This document shows positions 39,647 through 48,410 of a stretch of DNA of 64,000 nucleotides, piece after piece. The position numbers and the translations under genes were made by a program. The stretch lies in NCBI RefSeq assembly GCF_022430545.2, contig NZ_CP092488.2:3286001-3350000 (forward strand). The letters run 5' to 3'. The notes beneath the pieces are model-generated. The model was not told the origin of the DNA, ran no database searches, and worked only from the letters and a program-made list of their open reading frames with translations. Every line of letters starts with the position of its first letter. The stretch's first letter is position 1. This DNA is from Mycobacterium paraterrae. GTDB lineage: Bacteria > Actinomycetota > Actinomycetes > Mycobacteriales > Mycobacteriaceae.

Positions 39647-39988
39647 ACCGCACGACAGTACGCGCGGCGACGTCGCAAACCCGGGGAGAGTCGGGTGAGA
39701 GAATCACCCGGTTGGTGCCGGATTGCCTTGTGTGACAGGTGTGACCGACACGCCACGCCCGGTCAAGGCTCAGTGCCGCAAAAAATTGATCACGAGATGG
39801 TATGGAAATCTGCCGATTCGCTTGCGAATCCGGTCTTACCCGTGTGTAATCACAGCAGTGTCATTTCGGTTGGCCGGCCGGATTCGGTGTCGCAGACCGA
39901 GATTCGATCAAATGTTCGAATCAGAGATGACCGAAATCAAAACAGTGGTCACAATCGCGAACTACGAAACCAGGTGAGGAGGCGGAGC
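39647..39988. other. 342-bp divergent intergenic region fbiA / whiB2
   Basis: Unusually A+T-rich for this genome, no gene seen. Holds the TGTGAC direct repeat (39731-39745), and before whiB2 a strong GAGGAGG at 39976-39982. Confidence 0.6.
39731..39745. promoter_or_regulatory. Direct repeat TGTGAC at 9-bp spacing upstream of whiB2
   Basis: TGTGACAGGTGTGAC; on the opposite strand GTCACA-N3-GTCACA, the form described for MtrA sites in M. tuberculosis (oriC and fbpB promoter). It lies 85 bp from fbiA and 244 bp from whiB2, a known cell-division regulator. Confidence 0.5.
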
Positions 39989-40351
39989 ATGTCCTATGAA
40001 CACCTTCGGGGGCTAATGGGAGGAACACCGCACACCGTGCCCGGTCTGCCGTTGACAGGGGTATCGCAAAGGCCCCATTTGAGTTTGGTTCCCGACGCCA
40101 TCGAAGACGAATTCGAGGGCACCGAGGAGGCAACCGACCAGTGGCAAGACCGAGCATTGTGCGCACAAACGGATCCAGAGGCGTTCTTTCCTGAGAAGGG
40201 CGGCTCCACCCGCGAGGCCAAAAAGATCTGCCTTGGCTGCGAAGTGCGGAGCGAATGCCTCGAGTACGCCTTGGCTCACGACGAGCGGTTCGGCATATGG
40301 GGTGGGCTTTCCGAGCGCGAGCGTCGTCGCCTCAAGCGCGGAATCATCTGA
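39989..40351 (+). CDS. whiB2: WhiB2/WhmD iron-sulfur regulator
   Basis: 120 residues from the ATG at 39989 with AGGAGG 6 nt upstream. Four Cys ligands for the [4Fe-4S] cluster (ALCAQTDPEAFFP, then ICLGCEVRSECLEYAL), the GIWGGLSERERRRLKRG signature turn. WhmD is essential for septation in M. smegmatis. The N-terminal about 50-residue extension (MSYEHLRGLMGG) resembles M. smegmatis WhmD and is longer than the annotated M. tuberculosis protein. Confidence 0.95.
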   Translation: MSYEHLRGLMGGTPHTVPGLPLTGVSQRPHLSLVPDAIEDEFEGTEEATDQWQDRALCAQTDPEAFFPEKGGSTREAKKICLGCEVRSECLEYALAHDERFGIWGGLSERERRRLKRGII

Positions 40352-40471
40352 CCTCAAAGATCATCGAATAGCGGGTGACCCGCTGAGCGTGCAGCAGCCG
40401 CGCTCGCGGTCGCCCGCTTATTCGTCTTGTGACCCGCGGCGCGCGGCGGCGCCGCGCTTGCGATCACCCAT

Positions 40472-40966
40472 TTATTCGTCTTCTATCGTCGGGTCGATGA
40501 CCGACGGTTCGACATCCAGATAGGTGGCGACCTGGGCCACCAGAATTTCGTGCAGCAGTTCGGCCAGCTCGATGGTGTCTTTGGCGCGTCGTTCGATTGG
40601 TTTGCGGAACAGCACAACTCGCGCACGGGTGGCGCTGCCGCGCACGTCGACGCCCGCGGCGATCAACCGGGCCAGCGCGATCGGCCCGTCGGCGACCACC
40701 TCGGGCGGCCACTGCACGTTGTGCGGATCCTTCGCCGAAATCCGCGGGATCTCGTCGACGGCGACGTCGAGCCCGGACAGTCGGTCCTGCCAACGCCGCT
40801 CGATCGGCTCGTAGGCTTCGAGAACCGCCATGTCGAAGCGTTCGGCGCGGCTCCGCCATCCCGGAACTGTCGGCGGCAGCAGTGGGCCCCGCATGTCGCG
40901 GCCGCGGCGCGACACCTTTTTCCCCGGCGAGCGCCGACCGCGCGGGGAGCTGCGCGAATCGCTCAC
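40472..40966 (-). CDS. Zincin-like metallopeptidase family protein (Rv3259-like)
   Basis: About 164 residues from the GTG at 40966; the conserved part begins at RGPLLPPTVPGWRSRAERFDMAVLEAY, so a start at 40894 is also possible. ELAELLHEILVAQVATYLDV near the C-terminus is the degenerate zincin helix (HEILV...; the second metal His of HExxH is missing), so protease activity is doubtful. It is conserved opposite whiB2 in actinobacteria; function unknown. Confidence 0.85.
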   Translation of the reverse strand: MSDSRSSPRGRRSPGKKVSRRGRDMRGPLLPPTVPGWRSRAERFDMAVLEAYEPIERRWQDRLSGLDVAVDEIPRISAKDPHNVQWPPEVVADGPIALARLIAAGVDVRGSATRARVVLFRKPIERRAKDTIELAELLHEILVAQVATYLDVEPSVIDPTIEDE

Positions 40967-41055
40967 CTGGCGATGGTAACGGTTGGGCATCCAGGCCCGA
41001 ATGCATGCGCGTGTCCGCCGGGGCGCGAACGTTTTCGCACGATAACCTCTCGATC

Positions 41056-41493
41056 GTGAACGTTCCGCGTCGCTGCTGCCGGCCAGGGTGTCCGCATTAC
41101 GCGGTTGCGACGCTGACCTTCGTCTACTCGGACTCCACAGCGGTCGTCGGCCCGCTGGCCGTCGCCAGCGAGCCGCACTCCTGGGACCTTTGCGTGAGCC
41201 ATGCCAGCCGCATCACCGCCCCGCGCGGGTGGGAACTGGTTCGGCATGCCGGCCCGCTGGCCACCAACCCCGACGAAGACGATCTGATCGCGCTGGCCGA
41301 GGCCGTGCGGGAGGGCCGCGATGTGGCCGCCGGCGGTGGCACCGTCAACGGCTTTCACGAGGCCGCCGGGCAGTTCGGCGTGGCGCCGGCCGAGGCGCCC
41401 GCCACCGGAGTGCTGACGACGGCCGCCCCGCGACCGGCGACGAACGGTCGTCGCCGCGGTCACCTGCGGGTGCTGCCCGACCCCGCGGAGTAG
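41056..41493 (+). CDS. DUF3499 family protein (Rv3258c-like)
   Basis: 145 residues, GTG start 7 nt after TAACCT (leaderless pattern). Starts NVPRRCCRPGCPHYAVATLTFVYSDS, with a C-C-x3-C plus a later Cys in WDLCVSHASR, probably a small zinc-binding domain. The Ala-rich C-terminus is likely disordered. Function unknown. First gene before pmmA-tobH-manA. Confidence 0.88.
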   Translation: MNVPRRCCRPGCPHYAVATLTFVYSDSTAVVGPLAVASEPHSWDLCVSHASRITAPRGWELVRHAGPLATNPDEDDLIALAEAVREGRDVAAGGGTVNGFHEAAGQFGVAPAEAPATGVLTTAAPRPATNGRRRGHLRVLPDPAE

Positions 41494-41586
41494 CAAAGCT
41501 TTAATAGGCGTGCTCACCCTCTTGTCGCCTACCCGAGATAGGCTTGGCGGCACCCTAATACGTCGCCGTCGTCAGGAGCCCTCTCG

Positions 41587-42996
41587 ATGTCTCGGCCCCC
41601 TGCGGCTGTTCACCGTGTCATCAAGGCGTATGACGTGCGAGGTCTGGTCGGTACGGAGATCGACGAGTCGTTCGTCAAAGAGGTCGGCGCGGCCTTCGCC
41701 CGGTTGATGCGTAGCGAAGGCGCCCACCAGGTCGTCGTCGGCTACGACATGCGGGACAGCTCTCCAGCGCTGGCGGCCGCCTTCGGCGACGGCGTCAACG
41801 AGCACGGCCTGGACGTGGTCCGGATCGGGCTGGCGTCCACCGATCAGCTCTACTTCGCCTCGGGGCTGCTCGACTGCCCGGGCGCGATGTTCACCGCGAG
41901 CCACAATCCGGCCGCATACAACGGCATCAAGCTGTGCAGGGCGGGGGCCAAACCGGTCGGTGCCGACACCGGACTGACGACCATCAGCGACGAGGTGATC
42001 GCCGGTGTGCCAACGCCCACCGGGACCACCGCCGGAACCACGACCGACAAAGACGTGCTGGCCGAGTATGGGGAATTCCTGCGCTCGCTGGTCAACACCG
42101 ACGGACTGCGTCCGCTGCGGGTGGCCGTCGACGCGGGCAACGGGATGGCTGGCCACACCGCCCCCGCGGTCCTCGGTGCCATCGAGTCGCTCACGTTGCT
42201 GCCGCTGTACTTCGAGCTCGACGGCTCGTTCCCGAACCACGAGGCCAACCCGCTCGACCCGGCCAACTTGGCCGATCTGCAGACGTTCGTGCGTGAGAGC
42301 GGGGCCGACATCGGGCTGGCCTTCGACGGCGACGCCGACCGCTGCTTCGTCATCGACGAGCGTGGCCGCCCGGTCTCGCCGTCGACGGTCACCGCGCTCG
42401 TCGCCGCGCGGGAGTTGACCCGCGAAATCGGCGCGACCGTGATCCACAACCTGATCACTTCACGCGCGGTGCCCGAGTTGGTGATCGAGCGCGGTGGCAC
42501 CCCGGTCCGATCGCGGGTGGGGCACTCCTACATCAAGGCGCTGATGGCCGAAACGGGCGCCATCTTCGGCGGCGAACACTCGGCGCACTACTACTTCCGC
42601 GACTTCTGGGGAGCCGACTCGGGCATGCTCGCCGCGCTCTACGTGCTGGCCGCACTCGGCCGGGCGGACCGCCCGTTGTCCGACCTAACCGCGGACTACC
42701 AACTCTACGAATCGTCCGGCGAAATCAATTTCACCGTCGACGATTCTGCGACCTGCGTCGAGGCGGTGCTCAAGGCATTCGGCAAGCGGATTCAATCCAT
42801 CGACCACCTGGACGGGGTGACGGTCGACCTGGGCGAAGGCAGCTGGTTCAACCTGCGTACCTCCAACACCGAGCCGCTGTTAAGGCTGAACGTGGAAGGG
42901 CGCAGCAGCGAGGACGTCGACGCGGTCGTCGAACAGGTCGCCCGCGAGATCAGGCGGCTCACGGACCGGCGAGCCGAACCCGAGGCCGTCAGGTGA
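41587..42996 (+). CDS. pmmA: Phosphomannomutase / phosphoglucomutase (Rv3257c-like)
   Basis: 469 residues, alpha-D-phosphohexomutase fold. Start VHRVIKAYDVRGLVG, phosphoserine loop FTASHNPAAYNGIK, metal loop FDGDADRCFVID, sugar loop GGEHSAHYYFRD, and phosphate-binding RTSNTEPLLRLNVEG. It interconverts mannose-6-P and mannose-1-P, feeding the guanylyltransferase encoded at 35596. Stop overlaps the next GTG. Confidence 0.95.
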   Translation: MSRPPAAVHRVIKAYDVRGLVGTEIDESFVKEVGAAFARLMRSEGAHQVVVGYDMRDSSPALAAAFGDGVNEHGLDVVRIGLASTDQLYFASGLLDCPGAMFTASHNPAAYNGIKLCRAGAKPVGADTGLTTISDEVIAGVPTPTGTTAGTTTDKDVLAEYGEFLRSLVNTDGLRPLRVAVDAGNGMAGHTAPAVLGAIESLTLLPLYFELDGSFPNHEANPLDPANLADLQTFVRESGADIGLAFDGDADRCFVIDERGRPVSPSTVTALVAARELTREIGATVIHNLITSRAVPELVIERGGTPVRSRVGHSYIKALMAETGAIFGGEHSAHYYFRDFWGADSGMLAALYVLAALGRADRPLSDLTADYQLYESSGEINFTVDDSATCVEAVLKAFGKRIQSIDHLDGVTVDLGEGSWFNLRTSNTEPLLRLNVEGRSSEDVDAVVEQVAREIRRLTDRRAEPEAVR

Positions 42997-44081
42997 ACGC
43001 GGCCCCCGCCGTGATCGACCTCGACGACACCGACGGCCTGCTCGGGGCCGATCGCGACGGGCTGCTGCGGGCGGCGTCGATGGCCGGCGCACACGTCCGG
43101 TCAGCCGCCGCCGCCGTCGACGAAGGCGCCCTGGATTCGCTGCACGACTCGGGTGACCGACCGCGGACCATCATCTGGGTGGCCGGGCGCGGCGTCGCCG
43201 AGACGGCGGGCACGATGCTGGCCGCGACGTCCGGCGGGTCGGCGCCGGCGCCGATCGTCATCGCCGCCGAGGCGCCGCCGTGGATCGGACCGCTGGACGT
43301 CCTGATCGTCGCCGGAGACGATCCCGGCGACCCGGCTCTGGTCGGGGCGGCCGCGAGTGGAGTGCGCCGCGGCGCACGAGTGGTGATCGCTACGCCGTAT
43401 GAAGGCCCGATGCGGGACAGCACCGCGGGCCGGGTCGCGGTGCTGGAGCCACGGCTGCCGGTTGCGCCCGAGTTCGGACTTTCTCGGTTCCTGGCCGCTG
43501 GGCTGGCAGTCCTTGGCGCCGTCGATTCCCGACTTCGGGTGGACCTGGCGGCCATGGCCGACGAACTGGACGCGGAAGCATTGCGCAACAGCGCCGGGCG
43601 TGAATTGTTCACCAATCCGGCCAAGGCACTGGTCGAGCGGATCTCGCGACGCCGGGTGGTGTTTGCCGGCGACTGCGCCGCGACGCTCGCGCTGGCTCGA
43701 CACGCGTCCGGCATGCTGCTCCGCGTCGCGCACGAGGTAGCGGCCGCCAGCAGCATGGCGGACGCTTTGGTGGCACTGCGGGCCGGTCCGGGGCCCGCCT
43801 TCGTCGATCCGACGGAATCGTTGTTCCACGACGAGGAAATCGATGGACCGATCGCGGATCGGCTGAGGCTGTTGGTGCTGACACTGGAAGCCGAACGGGC
43901 CGTAGTCACGGCACGGGTTGCCGGTTTGCACGACGTCGACCTGGTCGGCGCCGGGGACGTGCCGGACGCGGTGGACCGCGGCCCCGCCCTGCCCGGAGCG
44001 CAACGGGCCGAGCAACAGCTGGCGATATTGGCGGTCCGGTTGGAGATGGCGGCGGTTTATTTGCGGCTGGTGCGGGGATAA
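42993..44081 (+). CDS. TobH-like SIS/phosphoisomerase-related protein (Rv3256c)
   Basis: 362 residues, GTG overlaps the pmmA stop. Begins VIDLDDTDGLLGADRDGLLRAASMAGAHVR and has an SIS-like core (RTIIWVAGRG, LDVLIVAGDDPGDPAL, VLEPRLPVAPEFGLSRF). The family is placed between pmmA and manA in many actinobacteria and is called TobH; its reaction is not established, but a sugar-phosphate isomerase-type fold is likely. Confidence 0.88.
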   Translation: MNAAPAVIDLDDTDGLLGADRDGLLRAASMAGAHVRSAAAAVDEGALDSLHDSGDRPRTIIWVAGRGVAETAGTMLAATSGGSAPAPIVIAAEAPPWIGPLDVLIVAGDDPGDPALVGAAASGVRRGARVVIATPYEGPMRDSTAGRVAVLEPRLPVAPEFGLSRFLAAGLAVLGAVDSRLRVDLAAMADELDAEALRNSAGRELFTNPAKALVERISRRRVVFAGDCAATLALARHASGMLLRVAHEVAAASSMADALVALRAGPGPAFVDPTESLFHDEEIDGPIADRLRLLVLTLEAERAVVTARVAGLHDVDLVGAGDVPDAVDRGPALPGAQRAEQQLAILAVRLEMAAVYLRLVRG

Positions 44082-44102
44082 CTGGTTCTGAGGTAATGGC
44101 AA

Positions 44103-45338
44103 GTGCAGTTGCTACGCGGAGCGATACGGACATACGCGTGGGGGTCGCGGACCGCCATCGCGGAGTTCACTGGTCGCCCGGTACCGGCCGCGCATCCCGA
44201 AGCCGAACTCTGGCTGGGCGCTAACCCCGGCGACCCGTCGTGGCTGCAGGAGCCGGGCGGCGACGTGTCGTTGTTGCAGACCGTGATCGACGACCCCGAG
44301 GGCCAGCTCGGTGCCGCGGTGCGTAGCCGATTCGGTGACGCGCTGCCCTTCCTGGTGAAGGTCTTGGCCGCCGACGAACCGCTCTCGCTCCAGGCGCACC
44401 CCAGCGCCGAGCAGGCGGCCGAAGGCTTCCAACGCGAGGAGCGACTCGGAATTCCGGTCAATGCGCCGGTGCGCAACTACCGAGATGCCAGCCACAAACC
44501 CGAATTGCTGGTGGCGCTGCATCAATTCGAGGCTCTCGCCGGATTTCGGCCTGCCGCCAAGACCGTCGAGCTGTTGCAGGCCCTTGCCGTGGCGGACCTG
44601 GACCCGGCCATCGATCTGCTGAAGGACCAGTCGGACGCCGACGGGCTGCGGGCGCTGTTCACCACCTGGATCACCGCGCCGCAACCGCACGTCGACGTCT
44701 TGGTGACCGCGGTGCTCGACGGCGCGATCAACTACGTGAGCTCCGGGGCAACGGAATTCGCGGCCGAAGCCAAAACCGTGCTGGAACTCGGTGAACGCTA
44801 TCCCGGCGACGCCGGTGTGCTCGCCTCGCTGCTGCTCAACCGGATCACGCTGAACCCCGGCGAGGGCATCTATCTCTCGGCTGGAAATCTGCACGCCTAT
44901 CTGCGGGGTGTGGGCCTGGAGGTAATGGCCAACTCCGACAACGTATTACGCGGCGGCCTGACACCCAAGCACGTCGACGTTCCGGAACTGCTGCGCGTGC
45001 TGAACTTCAATCCCACCACCGAGTCGGAGCTGCGGGCCGACACGCACCCCGACGGGCTGGCGTCGTTCTACGACACGCCAACAGAAGAATTCGCGGCGTC
45101 GATGCTCACCCTCGGTGACGAGCAGGTCGGTCACGAAGTGGACGCGCCGTTGCGGCCCGGCGCTCCTCAAGGCCCGCAGATACTGCTCTGCATCGAGGGC
45201 ACCACCGCCGTACACGGGAAATCGGGAACGCTGACGCTGAGCCGCGGCGCCGCCGCGTGGGTCGCCGCCGACGACGGCCCGATCCGGCTGGTCGCGCAGG
45301 AGCCAACGAAGATCTTCCGGGCTACCGTGGGGTTGTAA
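44103..45338 (+). CDS. manA: Mannose-6-phosphate isomerase ManA
   Basis: 411 residues. Type I phosphomannose isomerase: AIRTYAWGSRTAIAEF, AELWLGANPGDPS, zinc ligands in LSLQAHPSAEQA and SHKPELLVAL, catalytic NVLRGGLTPKHVDV. It converts fructose-6-P to mannose-6-P, the entry step for the mannose genes of this window. GTG start. Confidence 0.95.
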   Translation: MQLLRGAIRTYAWGSRTAIAEFTGRPVPAAHPEAELWLGANPGDPSWLQEPGGDVSLLQTVIDDPEGQLGAAVRSRFGDALPFLVKVLAADEPLSLQAHPSAEQAAEGFQREERLGIPVNAPVRNYRDASHKPELLVALHQFEALAGFRPAAKTVELLQALAVADLDPAIDLLKDQSDADGLRALFTTWITAPQPHVDVLVTAVLDGAINYVSSGATEFAAEAKTVLELGERYPGDAGVLASLLLNRITLNPGEGIYLSAGNLHAYLRGVGLEVMANSDNVLRGGLTPKHVDVPELLRVLNFNPTTESELRADTHPDGLASFYDTPTEEFAASMLTLGDEQVGHEVDAPLRPGAPQGPQILLCIEGTTAVHGKSGTLTLSRGAAAWVAADDGPIRLVAQEPTKIFRATVGL

Positions 45339-45359
45339 CGCGCCGGCGGCCCGAGCCCG

Positions 45360-45385
45360 CCTCCGCAGCGTTGCTAATGCGGAGG
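45360..45385. terminator. Hairpin between convergent manA and monooxygenase genes
   Basis: Arms CCTCCGCA (45360-45367) and TGCGGAGG (45378-45385), perfect 8-bp pairing with a 10-nt loop. It overlaps the last codons of the minus-strand gene and the dispersed repeat core (GGAGGAGCGGCGC). Likely a bidirectional terminator. Confidence 0.6.
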
Positions 45386-46771
45386 AGCGGCGCTAGTCAC
45401 GAGCTCGCGACGGGGTTTACCCGCCCGACGCTCGCCCAGCCACAGCCGCATGTTGTGCCGGATCGTCCGGCCGACCAGCTTGGCCGACGGGATCATGTAA
45501 AGGCTGTCCAGCAACGAGAAGCGTCGCAGGAACCATTCGGCCAGAACGGGATCCGTCTCCGCCGCGCCGAGAAACTGGTCGAACAAATTGCCCACCGGCC
45601 CGAACCACCACGGTTTGTCGCCGGTCGCGTGGTGGAAGGCGTGATCGCCGATCGCGGTCATCATCCACACCGGGAAGGTGGTCTTGGCGGTGGCCCGATT
45701 GACCTTGCGTACCACATCGCCACCGTCGGCCAGCGCGCGGCGCAGGTGCCCGGCCTGCAGCGAGGTCATCGTCATGCCCTGCCCGTAGGTGGGGTCGAAG
45801 CTGACCACCGCGTCGCCGAGCGGCAAGATCCCGGCCGGGAACCGGTCCAATTCGTGGTAGCGCCGCCACCGGCTGGCGGGGTATTTGTGGAACGCCACTT
45901 CGCCGACGAGCTCGGCGCGCTGCAACGCATCGGCGATGCGTGCCGGCAGCAGCTTGCCGGCCAGCGCCTGCATCTCGGAAAACGTTTGCGGCGGTTGCAC
46001 TTTCGCGACGCCGAACGCTGTCAGTGTCCAGGTGCCGTCCTCGTAGCCGAGCAGGCCCAGCCCCAGCGGTTCCTCCCGCGAGGCGCCCGCCACCACGACG
46101 CGCTCGCGGATAGCTCCCTCGGGTAACCGCAACTGTTGCGACGCATAGCCGATGCCCACTTCGACGGTCTTCTCCGGCGGACGCTGAAAACCCCACTGCT
46201 CCAACCAGACCGGCAGCCGGGTGCCGCGGCCCGCCGCGTCGACGACGAGGTCGGCAGCTACGAAGTCGGGCTCGTCGGCCTCGCTGTCGAGCAGCACCCC
46301 GGTGACCCGCTGGACGTCGACGTCGAAACACGGCTGAGCCACCGAGCGATGCAGGATCTCGACGTTGGGGATGTCGTAGACGCGCCGCCGGATCTGCCAT
46401 TCCAGCTGCGGGCGACTAGGCACGTACGCGGTGAACTCGTCCCGCAGCGTGCGGCCGGTCCCCAGCACGTGGCCGGCCGCGCCGAAGTGAATGCAGTCAG
46501 GCCGGTTCTCCAAAATGGGCACGCCGGCGGCGACCATCTCGTCGAGCAGCCCCGGGAACAGGCCGTCGAATTCCTGCGCGCCGCGAGCCATCAGTAGGTG
46601 GACGTGCCGGCCCTGCGGCACGGCTGTGCGATTGCCGGGTCCTTCGGGCAACTCGTCGCGCTCGAACACGCTCACTCGGTCGTAGAACTCCGAGAGCACT
46701 CGCGCCGCGCACAATCCGCCGATGCTGGCGCCGATCACCACCGCGTGTCTCCGAGCGCTGTCCCCACCCAT
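45374..46771 (-). CDS. FAD-dependent oxidoreductase (Rv3254-like)
   Basis: 465 residues from the ATG at 46771, 6 nt after TACCGT (leaderless pattern); the open frame extends far upstream to 47773 but that part is antisense to the permease. GxGxxG-type FAD motif VVIGASIGGLCAARVLSEF, and LPLGDAVVSFDPTYGQGMTM for the second FAD contact. Resembles flavin monooxygenases and squalene-epoxidase-like enzymes; substrate unknown. It is near the alkane-oxidation block but on the other strand. Confidence 0.88.
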   Translation of the reverse strand: MGGDSARRHAVVIGASIGGLCAARVLSEFYDRVSVFERDELPEGPGNRTAVPQGRHVHLLMARGAQEFDGLFPGLLDEMVAAGVPILENRPDCIHFGAAGHVLGTGRTLRDEFTAYVPSRPQLEWQIRRRVYDIPNVEILHRSVAQPCFDVDVQRVTGVLLDSEADEPDFVAADLVVDAAGRGTRLPVWLEQWGFQRPPEKTVEVGIGYASQQLRLPEGAIRERVVVAGASREEPLGLGLLGYEDGTWTLTAFGVAKVQPPQTFSEMQALAGKLLPARIADALQRAELVGEVAFHKYPASRWRRYHELDRFPAGILPLGDAVVSFDPTYGQGMTMTSLQAGHLRRALADGGDVVRKVNRATAKTTFPVWMMTAIGDHAFHHATGDKPWWFGPVGNLFDQFLGAAETDPVLAEWFLRRFSLLDSLYMIPSAKLVGRTIRHNMRLWLGERRAGKPRRELVTSAAPPH

Positions 46772-46804
46772 GTCGCCACGGTACTCGGTAATGTCCTGCA
46801 GACC

Positions 46805-48307
46805 ATGGCTGATCGCTGGCGCACCAAGTCGATCGAGCAGTCGATTGCCGATACGGACGATCCCGACACCCAACTCCGCAAGGACCTGAGCTGGTGGCAC
46901 CTGTGCGTGTTCGGAGTGTCGGTGGTGATCGGCGCGGGCATCTTCACCGTTACCGCTTCCACCGCCGGAGACATCACCGGACCATCGATCTGGATATCGT
47001 TTCTGATCGCGGCGATCACCTGCGGCCTGGCGGCGCTGTGCTACGCGGAATTCGCGTCGATGCTGCCCGTGGCCGGCAGCGCCTACACCTTCTCCTATGC
47101 CACGTTCGGTGAGTTCATCGCCTGGACCATCGGCTGGAACCTGCTGCTCGAACTGGTGATCGGCGCCGCCGTCGTCGCCAAGGGTTGGTCGAGCTACCTG
47201 CACACCGTGTTCAAGCTCGCCGGTGACAGCATCGCGGTTGGGCCGGTGCAGCTCGACTGGGGTTCGCTGGTGATCGTGACGATCGTGGCTACACTGCTCG
47301 GGCTCGGCACGAAATTGTCGTCGCAGTTCTCCACCGTGGTGACCGCTGTCAAGGTGACGGTGGTACTGCTGGTGATCGTCGTCGGTGCGTTCTACATCAA
47401 GAAGGCGAATTACTCGCCGTTCATCCCGCCGCCGGAGGCCGACCGCTCCGGTAGCGGCGTCAATCAGTCGGTGCTGTCGCTGCTCACCGGCGCGCACGGC
47501 AGCCACTACGGCTGGTATGGCGTGCTCGCCGGGGCGTCGATCGTGTTTTTCGCGTTCATCGGGTTCGACATCGTGGCGACCATGGCCGAGGAGACGAAGA
47601 ATCCGCAGCGTGACGTCCCGCGCGGAATCCTTGCCACGCTCGGGATCGTGACCGTGCTGTACGTGGCTGTCTCGGTCGTGCTGTCCGGGATGGTGTCCTA
47701 CACCCAACTGAAGACGACGGCCAGCGGCCACCAGGCCAACCTGGCCACCGCGTTCGCGGCCAACGGTGTGCACTGGGCTTCGGGGGTCATTTCGATCGGC
47801 GCGCTCGCCGGGCTGACCACGGTCGTGATGGTGTTGCTACTCGGCGGCTGCCGGGTGCTGTTCGCGATGTCCCGCGACGGGTTGCTGCCACGGCGACTGG
47901 CCAAGACCGGCTCCCACGGCACCCCGGTGCGCATCACGGTGCTGGTTGCGGTCTTGGTCGCCGCCACGGCGTCGGCATTTCCGGCCGACAAGCTCGAGGA
48001 AATGGTCAACGTCGGCACCTTGTTCGCGTTCCTGCTGGTATCCGCCGGCGTCATTGTCCTGCGTCGCACCCGGCCCGACTTGCCGCGCGGATTCCGGGCG
48101 CCGTGGGTGCCGCTGCTGCCCATCGCGTCGGTCTGCGCGTGTGTCTGGTTGATGGTGAACCTGACCGTCGTGACCTGGATTCGCTTCGGGCTGTGGATGG
48201 CGGTCGGGATTCTGATCTACGCCGCCTACGGATTTCGAAATTCGGCAGTGGCCAGGCGCGATGCCGATGTCAATGGCGATGTGCAACTGAGGAATCGCTC
48301 CGATTGA
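46805..48307 (+). CDS. APC superfamily amino-acid permease (Rv3253c-like)
   Basis: 500 residues from the ATG at 46805, with about 12 transmembrane helices. Family marks: LSWWHLCVFGVSVVIGAGIF, FAFIGFDIVATMAEETKNPQRDVPRGI and MSRDGLLPRRLAK. This is the cationic-amino-acid-transporter-like branch of APC; substrate unknown. It starts 33 bp from the divergent monooxygenase. Confidence 0.9.
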   Translation: MADRWRTKSIEQSIADTDDPDTQLRKDLSWWHLCVFGVSVVIGAGIFTVTASTAGDITGPSIWISFLIAAITCGLAALCYAEFASMLPVAGSAYTFSYATFGEFIAWTIGWNLLLELVIGAAVVAKGWSSYLHTVFKLAGDSIAVGPVQLDWGSLVIVTIVATLLGLGTKLSSQFSTVVTAVKVTVVLLVIVVGAFYIKKANYSPFIPPPEADRSGSGVNQSVLSLLTGAHGSHYGWYGVLAGASIVFFAFIGFDIVATMAEETKNPQRDVPRGILATLGIVTVLYVAVSVVLSGMVSYTQLKTTASGHQANLATAFAANGVHWASGVISIGALAGLTTVVMVLLLGGCRVLFAMSRDGLLPRRLAKTGSHGTPVRITVLVAVLVAATASAFPADKLEEMVNVGTLFAFLLVSAGVIVLRRTRPDLPRGFRAPWVPLLPIASVCACVWLMVNLTVVTWIRFGLWMAVGILIYAAYGFRNSAVARRDADVNGDVQLRNRSD

Positions 48308-48410
48308 AAGGAGTGGTCGACCGAATTACCATCAGCGAATCAAGATCACTCGAGGCACCACATCGTCTCGTCGCGTCTCGAGATCAGGAGATTCGCCGGA
48401 GGTGTGCGGT

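Noticed and set aside
45374..47773. A 799-codon open frame on the minus strand
   Set aside because: Only the part up to the ATG at 46771 shows the FAD protein; the rest is antisense to the amino-acid permease, a by-product of high G+C.
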